NCBI GenBank assembly: GCA_964432825.1 | Contig: CAYSOX010000003.1 | Location: 1 to 64,000 of the forward strand | Direction: 5' to 3' | DNA length: 64,000 bases | Origin: UMGS1908 sp964432825 | GTDB lineage: Bacteria > Bacillota > Clostridia > Christensenellales > UBA1242 | In this document: positions 42,317-51,804 of the stretch, piece by piece | Layout of the letters: each line of letters starts with the position of its first letter | Numbering within the stretch: position 1 is the first letter of the stretch | Made by a program: the position numbers and the translations under genes | Notes under the pieces: model-generated | The model's input: only the letters and a program-made list of their open reading frames with translations | What the model was told of the DNA's origin: nothing | Database searches by the model: none

Positions 42317-43272
42317 TATAAAATATCCACCATGGCTTTTGTAACGCGTTTTATTACATTATCAAGCGTGTCGTAAACTTTACACCCAGATGCTTGTTTA
42401 TGCCCACCACCACCAAAAGTTTCTGCACAAACTGAACAATCATAGTTTTTCCTTGACCTAAAAGAAACTTTGCAAACATTAGGTTCAACTTCTGCTATCA
42501 ATCCCACAAGTGCAACCGTTTTAATTTCTGTTCCTATCCGTGTTAAATTTTTTGCACTGTTAGGGTCAACACCAGTTTTTTTATAAAAACTATTTGGAAT
42601 ATAAGTCAAAGAAATTCTATTGTCGCACAATAATCTTGTATTACAAATTGCCTCTTTGTACAATTTTAAATAATCAGGCTCTTCCGATTCAAATATGTTT
42701 GACATCAAATAACTAATTTCAATTTGGCTGTTTTGTAATAATTTGTAAACAATCTCCATTGTCGCTTTTGTTGTACAACTAAACTTAAACCCGCCCGTAT
42801 CTGTAATTATTCCGGTCAACAAAAACTCACTCATTTGCGGAGTAATTTCTACATTGTTTTCATAAAAGAAATTAGCAATCAACTCAGCCGTACTCGACCT
42901 TGTAGGTTCTACTATGCCCTCTTTTGTATAGTGCGTATTGGTAGGATGATGGTCAAATTGAATTGCATTTTCATAATTGGCAAAATCTGGTGCATAAATA
43001 TTCATCATTTCTCTTGTTGAACAGTCCACAGCAATTACCAAGTCATACCTTTTTACCGTTCGCTTATTTAATAAATTCCATATATCCAAAAATTTAAGTT
43101 GGTTTGGAGCAGTGGTTCGAGCATAAACATCTACTGTTTTTCCTAGCCCCTTTAAAAAATAATAAAAAGCAAATGCTGACCCGACTGCGTCGCCGTCAAC
43201 ATTTGCATGTGTGTATATACCGATTTTATCGGCTTTTAAAATCTTTTCGTAAATTTCTTTTGAACTACTCAT
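42316..43272 (-). CDS. nrnA: DHH-family oligoribonuclease/pAp phosphatase NrnA
   Basis: This 318-residue phosphoesterase degrades nanoRNAs and 3'-phosphoadenosine 5'-phosphate. Metal motifs: HANVDGDAVGSA, VIAVDCS, DHHPTN; the DHHA1 substrate domain has TFGGGGHKQASGCKV. It lies between rbfA and truB, the usual Firmicutes location. Confidence 0.93.
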   Translation of the reverse strand: MSSSKEIYEKILKADKIGIYTHANVDGDAVGSAFAFYYFLKGLGKTVDVYARTTAPNQLKFLDIWNLLNKRTVKRYDLVIAVDCSTREMMNIYAPDFANYENAIQFDHHPTNTHYTKEGIVEPTRSSTAELIANFFYENNVEITPQMSEFLLTGIITDTGGFKFSCTTKATMEIVYKLLQNSQIEISYLMSNIFESEEPDYLKLYKEAICNTRLLCDNRISLTYIPNSFYKKTGVDPNSAKNLTRIGTEIKTVALVGLIAEVEPNVCKVSFRSRKNYDCSVCAETFGGGGHKQASGCKVYDTLDNVIKRVTKAMVDIL

Positions 43273-43283
43273 TCATTTATCCT

Positions 43284-43640
43284 TTACTTTTTATCTGTTT
43301 TTTGTAAACCTTCTAATAGTTTCATAATACGATCGCCTTGCTCAATACTATCATCATAGATAAATATTAATTCCGGAGTTCGCTTCATATTCAACTTCTC
43401 GGCAACTTCTTTTTTTATGAAATTTGCTGAGTTTTGTAATTCTTTTATTAGACTATTATGGTCAACCGTTGCATTGATTGCACTAATATAAACCTTGCAC
43501 TGAGAAAAATCAGGGGATGTGACCGCCTTACAAACGGTGATTACTGCATCATCTAAATATGGATTTCTAAGTTCGTCATTTATAATTATACTTAAAACCT
43601 TTTGCATTTCTGCATTAACTTTCTCCATTCTATGAGTCAT
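43284..43640 (-). CDS. rbfA: 30S ribosome-binding factor A
   Basis: This 118-residue KH-like protein helps mature the 3' end of 16S rRNA and the 30S subunit. Motifs: RMEKVNAEMQKVLSIIINDEL, AVTSPDFSQCKVYIS, and LNMKRTPELIFIYDDSIEQG. It follows infB by 11 nt. Confidence 0.93.
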   Translation of the reverse strand: MTHRMEKVNAEMQKVLSIIINDELRNPYLDDAVITVCKAVTSPDFSQCKVYISAINATVDHNSLIKELQNSANFIKKEVAEKLNMKRTPELIFIYDDSIEQGDRIMKLLEGLQKTDKK

Positions 43641-43651
43641 TAGCCTTCTCC

Positions 43652-46231
43652 TTAATTTATTCTTTCTAAAGTAATTCCCTCAATAATATCTCCAACCTGG
43701 AATTGACTAAAGTCTTTTAAGACAATACCACATTCAAATCCCGCTGAAATATCCTTAACATCGTCTTTTTCTCTTTGAATGGTCGCTATATTGCCTTCAA
43801 ATACAATATCCTTTTTGCGGTATACTCTTATTTGTTGTCCTCTAATTAGTTTTCCATCAAGAATATAACAACCCGCAATTGCTCCAACCTTGCTAGCCTT
43901 AAATACCATTCTAATTTCGGCTTTACCTGTTATATTTTCTTTATATTTTGGTGTTTTCATTGCATCAATTTGTTTTGTAACATAATCTACAACTTCGTAA
44001 ATAATCTTATTAAACAAGATATTTACTTTATATTTATCAGCCAAAACCTTTGCTTTAAAGTCGGGCTTTGTGTTAAAACCAACTATAACTGCATTGGAGG
44101 CCTGCGCCATCATTACATCATTTTCATTGATTGCCCCGACACCGCCGTGAATACAACGAACTTTAACTTCTTCATTCATAATTTCACTTAAGGTTTGTGT
44201 AAGCGCCTCCAACGAGCCTTGAACATCGGCTTTAATAATAACATTATAGCTTTTATATTCGGTTTCTTTAAACCTACTCATCAATGCATCAACAGAATTA
44301 TCGGCGACTTTGATTTTATCCGTCTTTTCTTTTACCATTCTTTCGCTTAATACTTTCTTGCTCATTTTTTCATCAACAGCATACATTTCATCGCCCGCAT
44401 TTGGAACACTTGAAAGTCCCAAAACTGAAACAGCAAATGATGGTCCCGCAGACTTTACATTCTTACCTTTTTCGTTAAGCATAGCACGAACTTTTCCCGA
44501 ACTTGTTCCAGCAATTATAACATCTCCAACATTTAATGTTCCGTTTTGAACCAAAATAGTTGCAACTGTTCCTTTGCCTTTATCTAGCTTTGCTTCAATA
44601 ACTGAACCAATCGCCTTTCTCTTTGGATTTGCTCTTAAATTTTGATACTCTGCAACGAACAAAATCATTTCTAATAACTTATCAACATTTTGTCCAGTCT
44701 TAGCCGAAATTGGTATAATAATCGCGTCTCCGCCCCATTCTTCAGGAACAACATCATACTCAGTCAACTGTTGTTTTATTCTTTCAATATTGGCTTCCGG
44801 TTTATCTATTTTATTTATCGCCACAATCATAGGTGCCTTTACCGACTTTATTTCTTTAATCGCTTCAACCGTTTGAGGCATTACACCATCATCGGCAGCA
44901 ACAACCAAAATTGCTATATCGGTTAATTCCGCACCTCTTGCACGCATTGCTGTAAATGCGGCGTGTCCTGGAGTGTCAATAAAAGTAATCAACTCGCCAT
45001 TCTTTTCTATCGTGTAAGCGCCAATATGCTGAGTGATACCGCCAGCCTCTCCATCAATCACATTAGTTTCACGAATGTAATCTAGAAGTGAGGTTTTACC
45101 ATGGTCAACATGCCCTAAAACTGTAACAACTGGTGGACGCTTTATTAAATCTTTTTCATCATCATTGATATTTTTAATATCTATTAATTGTTCTTCTGCC
45201 GTCTTTTCTAGTTTTTGTTCTAGGGTTACACCAAATTCCCCAGCTATTAGTTCTGCACTATCAAAATCTATTTGGCTATTTATATTTACCATATTGCCTA
45301 AAATCATAAATTTCTTTATAATTTCAACAACTGGTTTTCCAATCTTTTCTGCCAATAATTTAACGGTCAAATTATCCGTTGTAATAACGGCATGCTCTAT
45401 TGCTGGTGCGACGATTGTTTCTTGCTGTTTAACCTTTTTGCCTTTAAGTTTTCTAGAACCCATAACAACGCCATCTTCATTTTCAAGGCTCTCATCTGCA
45501 ACAAAGCCACGCATTACCAAAGCCTTCCTATTTAAAGATTTTTTCTCTTCATAAGAATGCTCAGATTTTTTCTTTGATTGCATTGATTTTTGATAATCAG
45601 CACGAGTTTTTCCTTGTTGAACCTCAAAAGTAGGCGTGTTAGATACGCTAGGTTTATTATTAGGCTTTGCGAATGTTGATCCTTGTTGAGGTTTATTAAA
45701 CCCATTCCCGTTTCTTCCATTTGAGTTATATGGACGATTTTGTCCACCAGCAAACTGCTGTCTACCCGCATTTCCACGAGAATCCTCACGATTTCCGAAC
45801 TGCTTTGCAGGACGCTCTCCGGGTTTACCATATTGCTCACCAAAATGTCTAGTTCTAATACTTGTATCTGGAGTTCCCGGTCTACCATATGGACGAAATG
45901 ATGGCTTTGTATCATTTTTTGCGTTTGAAGATACTGCCGAAGTTGATTTTTGTTCAGGCACTTTAACATTGTCCTTAACTTCTTTCACTTCCGCTTTCTT
46001 TTCGCTATTTGATTCCTTAGGTTTTTCATTATTACTTTCCGCTTGTGCTTTCGCCCTCAATTCTTCAGCACGCGCTTTAAGTTTTTTGCTAATTTCCACC
46101 GACTTTCCCAAACACTTTTTAATAACCGCACTTAAGTTTGTTGCCTCACCTTTTAACTCAACAAGTTGCTTTATGGCACTCTCTTTTGCTTTTTCTGATT
46201 CTTGCACCTTTTGTGTATTTGTATTATTCAA
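43652..46231 (-). CDS. infB: Translation initiation factor IF-2
   Basis: This 859-residue GTPase brings fMet-tRNA to the 30S subunit. The N-terminal ~270 residues are low-complexity (Lys, Glu, Gln, Asn and Pro rich, with FGNREDSRGNAGRQQF). The IF2-N domain follows (LTVKLLAEKIGKPVVEIIKK). The G domain has GHVDHGKTSLLD, DTPGHAAF and NKIDKPEAN; domains II, III and C2 close the protein. The start is TTG 46231, with GGAGG upstream; ylxQ also starts with TTG in the same AATAA context. It overlaps the end of ylxQ by no base (adjacent). Confidence 0.95.
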   Translation of the reverse strand: MNNTNTQKVQESEKAKESAIKQLVELKGEATNLSAVIKKCLGKSVEISKKLKARAEELRAKAQAESNNEKPKESNSEKKAEVKEVKDNVKVPEQKSTSAVSSNAKNDTKPSFRPYGRPGTPDTSIRTRHFGEQYGKPGERPAKQFGNREDSRGNAGRQQFAGGQNRPYNSNGRNGNGFNKPQQGSTFAKPNNKPSVSNTPTFEVQQGKTRADYQKSMQSKKKSEHSYEEKKSLNRKALVMRGFVADESLENEDGVVMGSRKLKGKKVKQQETIVAPAIEHAVITTDNLTVKLLAEKIGKPVVEIIKKFMILGNMVNINSQIDFDSAELIAGEFGVTLEQKLEKTAEEQLIDIKNINDDEKDLIKRPPVVTVLGHVDHGKTSLLDYIRETNVIDGEAGGITQHIGAYTIEKNGELITFIDTPGHAAFTAMRARGAELTDIAILVVAADDGVMPQTVEAIKEIKSVKAPMIVAINKIDKPEANIERIKQQLTEYDVVPEEWGGDAIIIPISAKTGQNVDKLLEMILFVAEYQNLRANPKRKAIGSVIEAKLDKGKGTVATILVQNGTLNVGDVIIAGTSSGKVRAMLNEKGKNVKSAGPSFAVSVLGLSSVPNAGDEMYAVDEKMSKKVLSERMVKEKTDKIKVADNSVDALMSRFKETEYKSYNVIIKADVQGSLEALTQTLSEIMNEEVKVRCIHGGVGAINENDVMMAQASNAVIVGFNTKPDFKAKVLADKYKVNILFNKIIYEVVDYVTKQIDAMKTPKYKENITGKAEIRMVFKASKVGAIAGCYILDGKLIRGQQIRVYRKKDIVFEGNIATIQREKDDVKDISAGFECGIVLKDFSQFQVGDIIEGITLERIN

Positions 46232-46510
46232 TTACTTTTCCTCCAATAAATTAATAATTGCTTTACTTAATTCACTCTTTTTAATAGTTATAACTTTAAC
46301 ACCCTCATTTAATAAATTACTAAGTATTGACTCATCAATTTCAAAGACCTTAACTTGAGGATATTTTTTCAATTTATTTTTAGTATTTTCACTTACATTT
46401 TTTGCGATTAAACACACTTCAGTGTTTGGCTTAACATTGTCTATGCCTTTATTTACAATCCCCGATTTAATTGCAAAACCTATTAATGTTGTTAATTTTT
46501 GATTATTCAA
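46232..46510 (-). CDS. ylxQ: L7Ae-like ribosomal/RNA-binding protein YlxQ
   Basis: This 92-residue protein has the L7Ae/L30e fold: LIGFAIKSGIVNKGIDNV and EVCLIAKNVSENTKNKLK. Such proteins bind kink-turns in RNA. It sits in the conserved nusA-rnpM-ylxQ-infB cluster and overlaps rnpM by 8 nt. The start codon is TTG. Confidence 0.85.
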   Translation of the reverse strand: MNNQKLTTLIGFAIKSGIVNKGIDNVKPNTEVCLIAKNVSENTKNKLKKYPQVKVFEIDESILSNLLNEGVKVITIKKSELSKAIINLLEEK

Positions 46511-46754
46511 TTACTATACCTCTAAGTTCTTCAAATAATTCTTCCGAAACGCTTACACCAAGCGCTCGATCCAACGCCTTGCGTTTTTGTGCATTATCTA
46601 TACATTTGCCACTTTTACATAAATATGCACCGCGTCCGTTAAGTTTGCCATTTTTATCAATTTTAATCTCATTTGTTGGTGTTTTCACAACTCTAACTAA
46701 GTCGCTTTTTTCAAACATTTCACGGCAAACCACACACATCCTTTTTGGCTTCAT
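46503..46754 (-). CDS. rnpM: YlxR/RnpM RNA-binding protein (RNase P modulator)
   Basis: This 83-residue DUF448 protein shows RMCVVCREMFEKSDLVRVVK, DKNGKLNGRGAYLC and ALDRALGVSVSEELFEEL. In Bacillus subtilis the YlxR protein has been reported to bind RNase P RNA and lower RNase P activity, hence RnpM. This is of interest here because the window's rnpB carries a large P3 extension. It overlaps the nusA stop as TAATG. Confidence 0.9.
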   Translation of the reverse strand: MKPKRMCVVCREMFEKSDLVRVVKTPTNEIKIDKNGKLNGRGAYLCKSGKCIDNAQKRKALDRALGVSVSEELFEELRGIVIE

Positions 46755-47932
46755 TATTCACCATCTCCAAAACCATCAAGATTAACTGCTTGCAACAGCC
46801 CACTAATATCCTCGAAATTAGATTTAACCCTATTTGCATCACCATCTGTAATACTATCAAGCACCTTATCATTAGTTGTTGGGTCAATGCTTTGTGACAC
46901 ACTCTTTACATCAATTTTCCAATTTGTTAACTTTGCAGCAAGTCTAACATTTTGACCACTCTTACCAATTGCTAAAGATAATTTATCATCTGGAACAATT
47001 GCTCTTGCAGACTTAACCTCGTCATTTACCTCAACCGTCAAAACCTTTGCTGGAGATAATGCCCTTGCGATATATTCAAATGGGTCTTCTGACCAAATTA
47101 TGATATCAATTTTTTCACCATTTAATTCGGAAACAATACTATTTACTCTAACACCCTTATTCCCAACACATGCACCAAGTGGGTCAATTGTTGGGTCTTC
47201 ATTGTGTACGGCAATTTTTGTTCGGTAACCCGCATCTCTTGTACATCCCTTAATGGAAATTAGTCCAGATGCGATTTCAGGAACTTCCAACTCAAACAAC
47301 TTTCTTACAAATGCAGGAGTGCTTCTTGAAACGATTGCTTGAGTACCTCTCGCGGTTTCTCTAAGTTTTTTAACATATACCTTTACTCGGTCATTAACCT
47401 CATATTTTTCGTTAGGTATTTGGTCATTTGCCATCATAACACCTTCAATTTGAGAACCTAGCAATTCCAAATAGATAGTATCACGGTCTATTCTTCTAAC
47501 AATACCTGTAACAATTTGCTCCAACTTTTCATTCATTTCTTGTGCAGCGGAACTTCTTTCTGCCTCTCTAAACTTTTGGGTAAACACTTGCTTTGCTGCC
47601 CCAGCCGCAATTCTTCCGAAATTCTTTGGGGTAATTTCTTCTTTTAGCATACCGCCCGCCTTTGCAGACTTCTTTATTTCTCGTGCTTGTGTCAAGGTAA
47701 TTTGAGTATCAGGGTCGGTAAGTTCATCATCTTTAACAATTGTTTTTACCGCATAAATTTTAATTGTGCTTTTTTCTGGGTCAAGTTGAACCAAGATGTC
47801 TTTGCCTTCTCCATAATTTTTCTTATATGCCAAAACAAGACCATTTTTTAACCATTCCATAGCCGTTTCGGTGCTTATCCCTTTTGTTTTTTCTAATTCT
47901 TCTAATGCTAGAAAAAAGTCTTTATTAACCAT
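46754..47932 (-). CDS. nusA: Transcription termination/antitermination factor NusA
   Basis: This 392-residue protein binds RNA polymerase and modulates pausing. It has the N-terminal RNAP-binding domain (ALEELEKTKGISTETAMEWL), S1 domain (VTGIVRRIDRDTIYLELLG), and KH1 and KH2 (DPIGACVGNKGVR-like, here DPLGACVGNKGVRVNSI, and LAIGKSGQNVRLAAKLTNW). It lacks the acidic repeats of proteobacterial NusA, as expected for Firmicutes. Confidence 0.95.
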   Translation of the reverse strand: MVNKDFFLALEELEKTKGISTETAMEWLKNGLVLAYKKNYGEGKDILVQLDPEKSTIKIYAVKTIVKDDELTDPDTQITLTQAREIKKSAKAGGMLKEEITPKNFGRIAAGAAKQVFTQKFREAERSSAAQEMNEKLEQIVTGIVRRIDRDTIYLELLGSQIEGVMMANDQIPNEKYEVNDRVKVYVKKLRETARGTQAIVSRSTPAFVRKLFELEVPEIASGLISIKGCTRDAGYRTKIAVHNEDPTIDPLGACVGNKGVRVNSIVSELNGEKIDIIIWSEDPFEYIARALSPAKVLTVEVNDEVKSARAIVPDDKLSLAIGKSGQNVRLAAKLTNWKIDVKSVSQSIDPTTNDKVLDSITDGDANRVKSNFEDISGLLQAVNLDGFGDGE

Positions 47933-47947
47933 TTTTCTACTATCCTC

Positions 47948-48412
47948 CTAAAATTCAATGTATTTTGTAATCTTTGCTATATTTTTTCTGTCTATTGCCA
48001 ATTCTTTGTTTTGAGTTTTAATTGTCAAGCAATCATCATTAAAACTTATTAGTTCTCCATTTAATAATTTTTGACCGTCCATTTTGCTATAAAGAGATAC
48101 TTCTATTTGAACACCAATATTTGCAGTTAAATCTCTATCCGTTTTAAGCGGGCGGTCAAGCCCTGGCGATGATACATTTAATGTATAACTTGCACCATTT
48201 GTTGGATCCAATTCGTCAAGTGGTAAGTCAATCGCATTATGAACCTTTTCACAATCTGCAATATCTATTCCTGCTGGCGAGTCAATAAATATGGTTAAAT
48301 TCATACCATTTTGTTTTTTGGCATATTCTACCTCTACAATTCTATATCCTAGCCCCTCAACTATAGGTGTTAGAAATTCCTCTACCGAACTTACGATTGT
48401 TTTCTTTTCCAC
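47948..48412 (-). CDS. rimP: Ribosome maturation factor RimP
   Basis: The 154-residue product shows YRIVEVEYAKKQNGMNLTIF, DCEKVHNAIDLPLDELDP and YTLNVSSPGLDRPLK, typical of RimP, which acts in 30S assembly. I chose the GTG at 48412 because AGGAGG lies 6 nt upstream; a longer frame from 48496 has no such site and no conserved sequence in its extra 28 codons. It heads the rimP-nusA-rnpM-ylxQ-infB-rbfA-nrnA-truB unit. Confidence 0.93.
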   Translation of the reverse strand: MEKKTIVSSVEEFLTPIVEGLGYRIVEVEYAKKQNGMNLTIFIDSPAGIDIADCEKVHNAIDLPLDELDPTNGASYTLNVSSPGLDRPLKTDRDLTANIGVQIEVSLYSKMDGQKLLNGELISFNDDCLTIKTQNKELAIDRKNIAKITKYIEF

Positions 48413-48550
48413 AAAAAACCTCCTAATTATATTAAAATTGATTAAGTTGTTTTGATTAGTTTTTTTTAAACACAAATTGAAAGACTTTTCAATCAATGCA
48501 ATTTGAGTAAAGCAAATTCATCCAATATTAAACAACTATAGCAATATAAC

Positions 48551-48582
48551 AAAAGTTGAACGGACAAAAATGTCCGTTCAAC
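48551..48582 (-). terminator. Terminator after the PolC-like gene
   Basis: Minus-strand GTTGAACGGACA (48571-48582) pairs perfectly with TGTCCGTTCAAC (48555-48566), followed by TTTTGTTAT. It separates the frr-uppS-cdsA-rseP-polC-like unit from the rimP unit; no polymerase-domain sequence exists beyond it. Confidence 0.85.
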
Positions 48583-48665
48583 AAAGATTAGTTATTTACA
48601 TAATGTATTATATCACATATCCTCCTTTTTTTGCAATGGTTTTTACAAAAAAAATTAAAATAAAA

Positions 48666-50216
48666 TTAATTATTTTGTTGAACTTCGGCATCTGCATCTT
48701 TCAATAACTTTCGCATTACCTCTGCCGCCGCCACGGCATCAAAAACCGCCCTATGCGCATTATCTAACACTACACCGAGTTCTTTCGCTATTGTGGTTAA
48801 TTTATAATTTCTAACCCCTTTCATTTTTTCTTTTGCTAAAACAAATGCATCAAAAGTTTTATGCGTGAAAGCGTATCCAAACTGTTTACCTACAAAACTG
48901 ATAAAATTAAAATCAAAATCTATAACATATGACACCATTATTGCACCATCACAAAACTTAAAAAAGTCCGGAAGAACCTCTTTTATTGTATGTGACCCCG
49001 AAACCATATCATCGGTTATATTATTAACCTTAGTTGCATCTTCGGGTATATGCATTTCAGGGTCTATAAGACAAGAAAAAGTTTCCGTCATCTTACCACC
49101 AGTCATTTTAACCGCACCAATTTCAATAATTTTATCACGGTTATACGCTGTGCCTGTGGTTTCTAAGTCAAAAATCACAAAAGTATTATCCAATAAGTAT
49201 GGGTTTGTTATTTTGTCCTCTACTGTAAATAAATCCGACTGAGACTCACCTTTATACTGTTCTGGAAATATATATCGATATTTTTCTGGAACAGGCTTTG
49301 TATAGACGGTGTCAAAAAAACCATTTTCAAATGTACAAAGATTTATTGATTTTGGACGAAGTGTAAGTCCTGCATCAAAATTACTTTCTTCTAAACTTCC
49401 AAATATACAAACCTCTATATCGTCAGCAAGTTTTTCTACCTTTGGCAAATTTGCTTTGGTTGGGAAATACACAACCCTCAAACTTCCGCTATAATCATAC
49501 ACTTCAAAAGTGTAATATGTTTTTTCTGGTCGTACCTTTCCTTCTTCCGTTACCCGTTCTTTTGTTTTTTGTTCTCTAAAATTTCTAATTTTTCCCGCTA
49601 CGCAAACAGCGTCTTCTGGGTCAACCATTGTTGCCATAAGCACTGGAGGGTCTTGAATTAATTCACCAATAAAAGGTTCTAAACTGGTTAAATTTATTTT
49701 GTAACTGGTTACCGCAATGTTTTCATTAAACACATCGTCTTCTTCAATCTCTAAAATTTTGTTCGGAACAATCATTTTCTCTATTTTAAAAGTGGTATAA
49801 TAATCTTTATTCAGCGCTTCTATAACATCGCTAATAACACTACTATCTGACACCATTGAAGAAAACCGCTCTTCTATTTCAATATTAATTGTTTTTTCTT
49901 TTTTAAATACTTGAAGCGATTCTTCGGTTAGTCTTACTATTGGTAACACCTTTTTAAAAACTGCCAACACTGCATTTTTAATTGTTGATTCATCAAAATA
50001 ATTTTTCTTAAATTTGATATTTAAATTTTTAATTCCCGTCGGCAATTCTTCATATGCAATTTTTTTTACCCGCTCTTGAACATCTTGTGTAATTATGTCC
50101 TCATCCGGATATACAAGCACTAAACTTAAAGCCTGCAGGCTTGTATCAAAAACCGCAGACTCTAAATTAAATGAAATATTATAATCTTTTAATTTGTCAT
50201 TAATAATGTTTATCAT
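48666..50216 (-). CDS. PolC-like protein: N-terminal, OB and exonuclease domains only
   Basis: This 516-residue protein stands where polC stands in Firmicutes (rseP-polC-rimP-nusA) but is about one third of PolC's length. Residues 1-190 match the PolC N-terminal domain; 195-305 form the OB fold (VCVAGKIRNF...FEVYDYSGSLRVVYF). A 3'-5' DEDDh exonuclease follows (345-505) with catalytic residues kept: FVIFDLETTGT, DFDFNFISF and NAHRAVFDAVAAAEV. The PHP domain that surrounds the exonuclease in PolC and the whole palm/fingers/thumb part are absent. The stop is followed by noncoding DNA and a strong terminator, so this is not a nearby frameshift. It may be a separate proofreading subunit for another polymerase, or a remnant. 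Confidence 0.85.
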   Translation of the reverse strand: MINIINDKLKDYNISFNLESAVFDTSLQALSLVLVYPDEDIITQDVQERVKKIAYEELPTGIKNLNIKFKKNYFDESTIKNAVLAVFKKVLPIVRLTEESLQVFKKEKTINIEIEERFSSMVSDSSVISDVIEALNKDYYTTFKIEKMIVPNKILEIEEDDVFNENIAVTSYKINLTSLEPFIGELIQDPPVLMATMVDPEDAVCVAGKIRNFREQKTKERVTEEGKVRPEKTYYTFEVYDYSGSLRVVYFPTKANLPKVEKLADDIEVCIFGSLEESNFDAGLTLRPKSINLCTFENGFFDTVYTKPVPEKYRYIFPEQYKGESQSDLFTVEDKITNPYLLDNTFVIFDLETTGTAYNRDKIIEIGAVKMTGGKMTETFSCLIDPEMHIPEDATKVNNITDDMVSGSHTIKEVLPDFFKFCDGAIMVSYVIDFDFNFISFVGKQFGYAFTHKTFDAFVLAKEKMKGVRNYKLTTIAKELGVVLDNAHRAVFDAVAAAEVMRKLLKDADAEVQQNN

Positions 50217-50230
50217 TTTATTCTCTCATT

Positions 50231-51796
50231 TTAAGTTTTTAGCAAAAATATGTGATAAAAATCTAAGAATATAACAAGTGCAAAAAGTACAATTAATCCA
50301 AAGAAATGTATATATGCCTCAACATTTCGGTCAATTGGTTTTTTGCGTATCCATTCTATTATTACAAACACCATTCTAGCACCATCCAATGCCGGTATTG
50401 GCAATATGTTAAACACAGCCAAATTCATACTTATCAATGGAATAAGGTAGAATATATATCTCCAATCAATACTTGTAATTTGTGCAATTTGTTGAACTGT
50501 TGTAACCGTTCCACCAAGTTCTGAAACTTTTGTGGCACCTGTAAATATTCCACCTAAAAGTTTTAATATTAGCCAACATACATCTATGCAGAATGGGAAG
50601 GCGTATAAAAGTGCCTCTCCAAATGAATACTTGCGATATTCAAAGGTTTGCATAATTCCAAGGCTTACCCCTGAATTACTTGTCGAAATTCCGCAAAGGT
50701 TTGAAATTTCTTGTTCTTGATATGGAACATATTGTACACTACCATCCTCGTCAACTCTTTTATACACAGAAGTTAATTCATTTTCTGTATTTTTAAGATA
50801 TACCGACAATGTTTGTGCATCCTCAAATTTTATATACTCTTCACCGCTTAAATAATAAGCATTTTCAATAATCTTTTCTGGATATAAAACATATCTAAAT
50901 GCTTCTCTATGTTCTTTCTTTACAACCAACTGTTGCTCTTTGCCATCTCTTTCAATGGTTAAAACAATTTCCTCTCCCTCGCCATACTTAGCCAATTCTT
51001 TCGAAAATTGCTCCAAAGTTGTGCTACTAACTTTGTAATAATCAAACTTCTCGCCATTAATTTCGGTTATTACATCCCCAACCATAAACTGATTAGCGTT
51101 TCCATCCGAAACGGCAATAACCTTTGGAAGTGCGTAATTTGCCATACACAAATATACCACACTCATAATCAATCCAAACAAAAAGTTAAATATTACACCC
51201 GCAGACTGTACAATCAATCTTTTCCAAGGCTTTTGCTTATTGAAAGCACCTTCGGAATCTTTATCTTCATCCTCTCCTTCAAAAGCACAATACCCTCCAA
51301 GCGGGATAACTCTTATAGAAAATTTTTCTCCATCGGCTTTGGTTTTGGAAAAAATTGCAGGCCCAAAACCTATCGAAAATTCATTAATTTTAAATTTTAA
51401 AATCTTGCCTGCTATGTAATGTCCACACTCGTGAACCATTATTAAAATCATTAAAAACACAATCGCTAAAAGCACATATATGATTTGATTCCACACAACA
51501 CAACAAGCAACTATTGTAAAAATAGACTCAAAATAAAGTATAAATAAATTAACTTTATCTTTATATTTTTCACTATTAAATACTATTTTTAAAATATTAC
51601 TTGCAATAATTAAAGCATAATAAATGTAAAAGAATACTCCCGAATCTTTAAAAATATTTACAATGCTCACTGCAATCAAAACACAAGAAAGTGCATTTTT
51701 TATCATCGAGCGAAAGGCTTTGTTGTTATCATTTTGCTTATATAACCAATTAAACAAAATCTCAATTAATATCAATGCAAATAAAACAATTCTCAT
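50231..51796 (-). CDS. rseP: RseP/RasP-type site-2 metalloprotease with N-terminal membrane extension
   Basis: This 521-residue intramembrane protease cleaves membrane-bound regulators and signal peptide remnants. The zinc motif is MVHECGHYIAGK and the second site is NILPIPALDGARMVF; a PDZ domain lies between (VGDVITEINGEKFDYYKV). HECGH is at about residue 122 rather than about 20, because some 100 residues with three extra membrane helices precede it. The gene is between cdsA and the PolC-like gene; dxr and proS, often nearby, are absent. Confidence 0.9.
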   Translation of the reverse strand: MRIVLFALILIEILFNWLYKQNDNNKAFRSMIKNALSCVLIAVSIVNIFKDSGVFFYIYYALIIASNILKIVFNSEKYKDKVNLFILYFESIFTIVACCVVWNQIIYVLLAIVFLMILIMVHECGHYIAGKILKFKINEFSIGFGPAIFSKTKADGEKFSIRVIPLGGYCAFEGEDEDKDSEGAFNKQKPWKRLIVQSAGVIFNFLFGLIMSVVYLCMANYALPKVIAVSDGNANQFMVGDVITEINGEKFDYYKVSSTTLEQFSKELAKYGEGEEIVLTIERDGKEQQLVVKKEHREAFRYVLYPEKIIENAYYLSGEEYIKFEDAQTLSVYLKNTENELTSVYKRVDEDGSVQYVPYQEQEISNLCGISTSNSGVSLGIMQTFEYRKYSFGEALLYAFPFCIDVCWLILKLLGGIFTGATKVSELGGTVTTVQQIAQITSIDWRYIFYLIPLISMNLAVFNILPIPALDGARMVFVIIEWIRKKPIDRNVEAYIHFFGLIVLFALVIFLDFYHIFLLKT

Positions 51797-51804
51797 TATA
51801 TCAC

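Noticed and set aside
48413..48496. Longer N-terminus for RimP
   Set aside because: The extra 28 codons match nothing in the family and the GTG at 48412 has an ideal AGGAGG 6 nt upstream.
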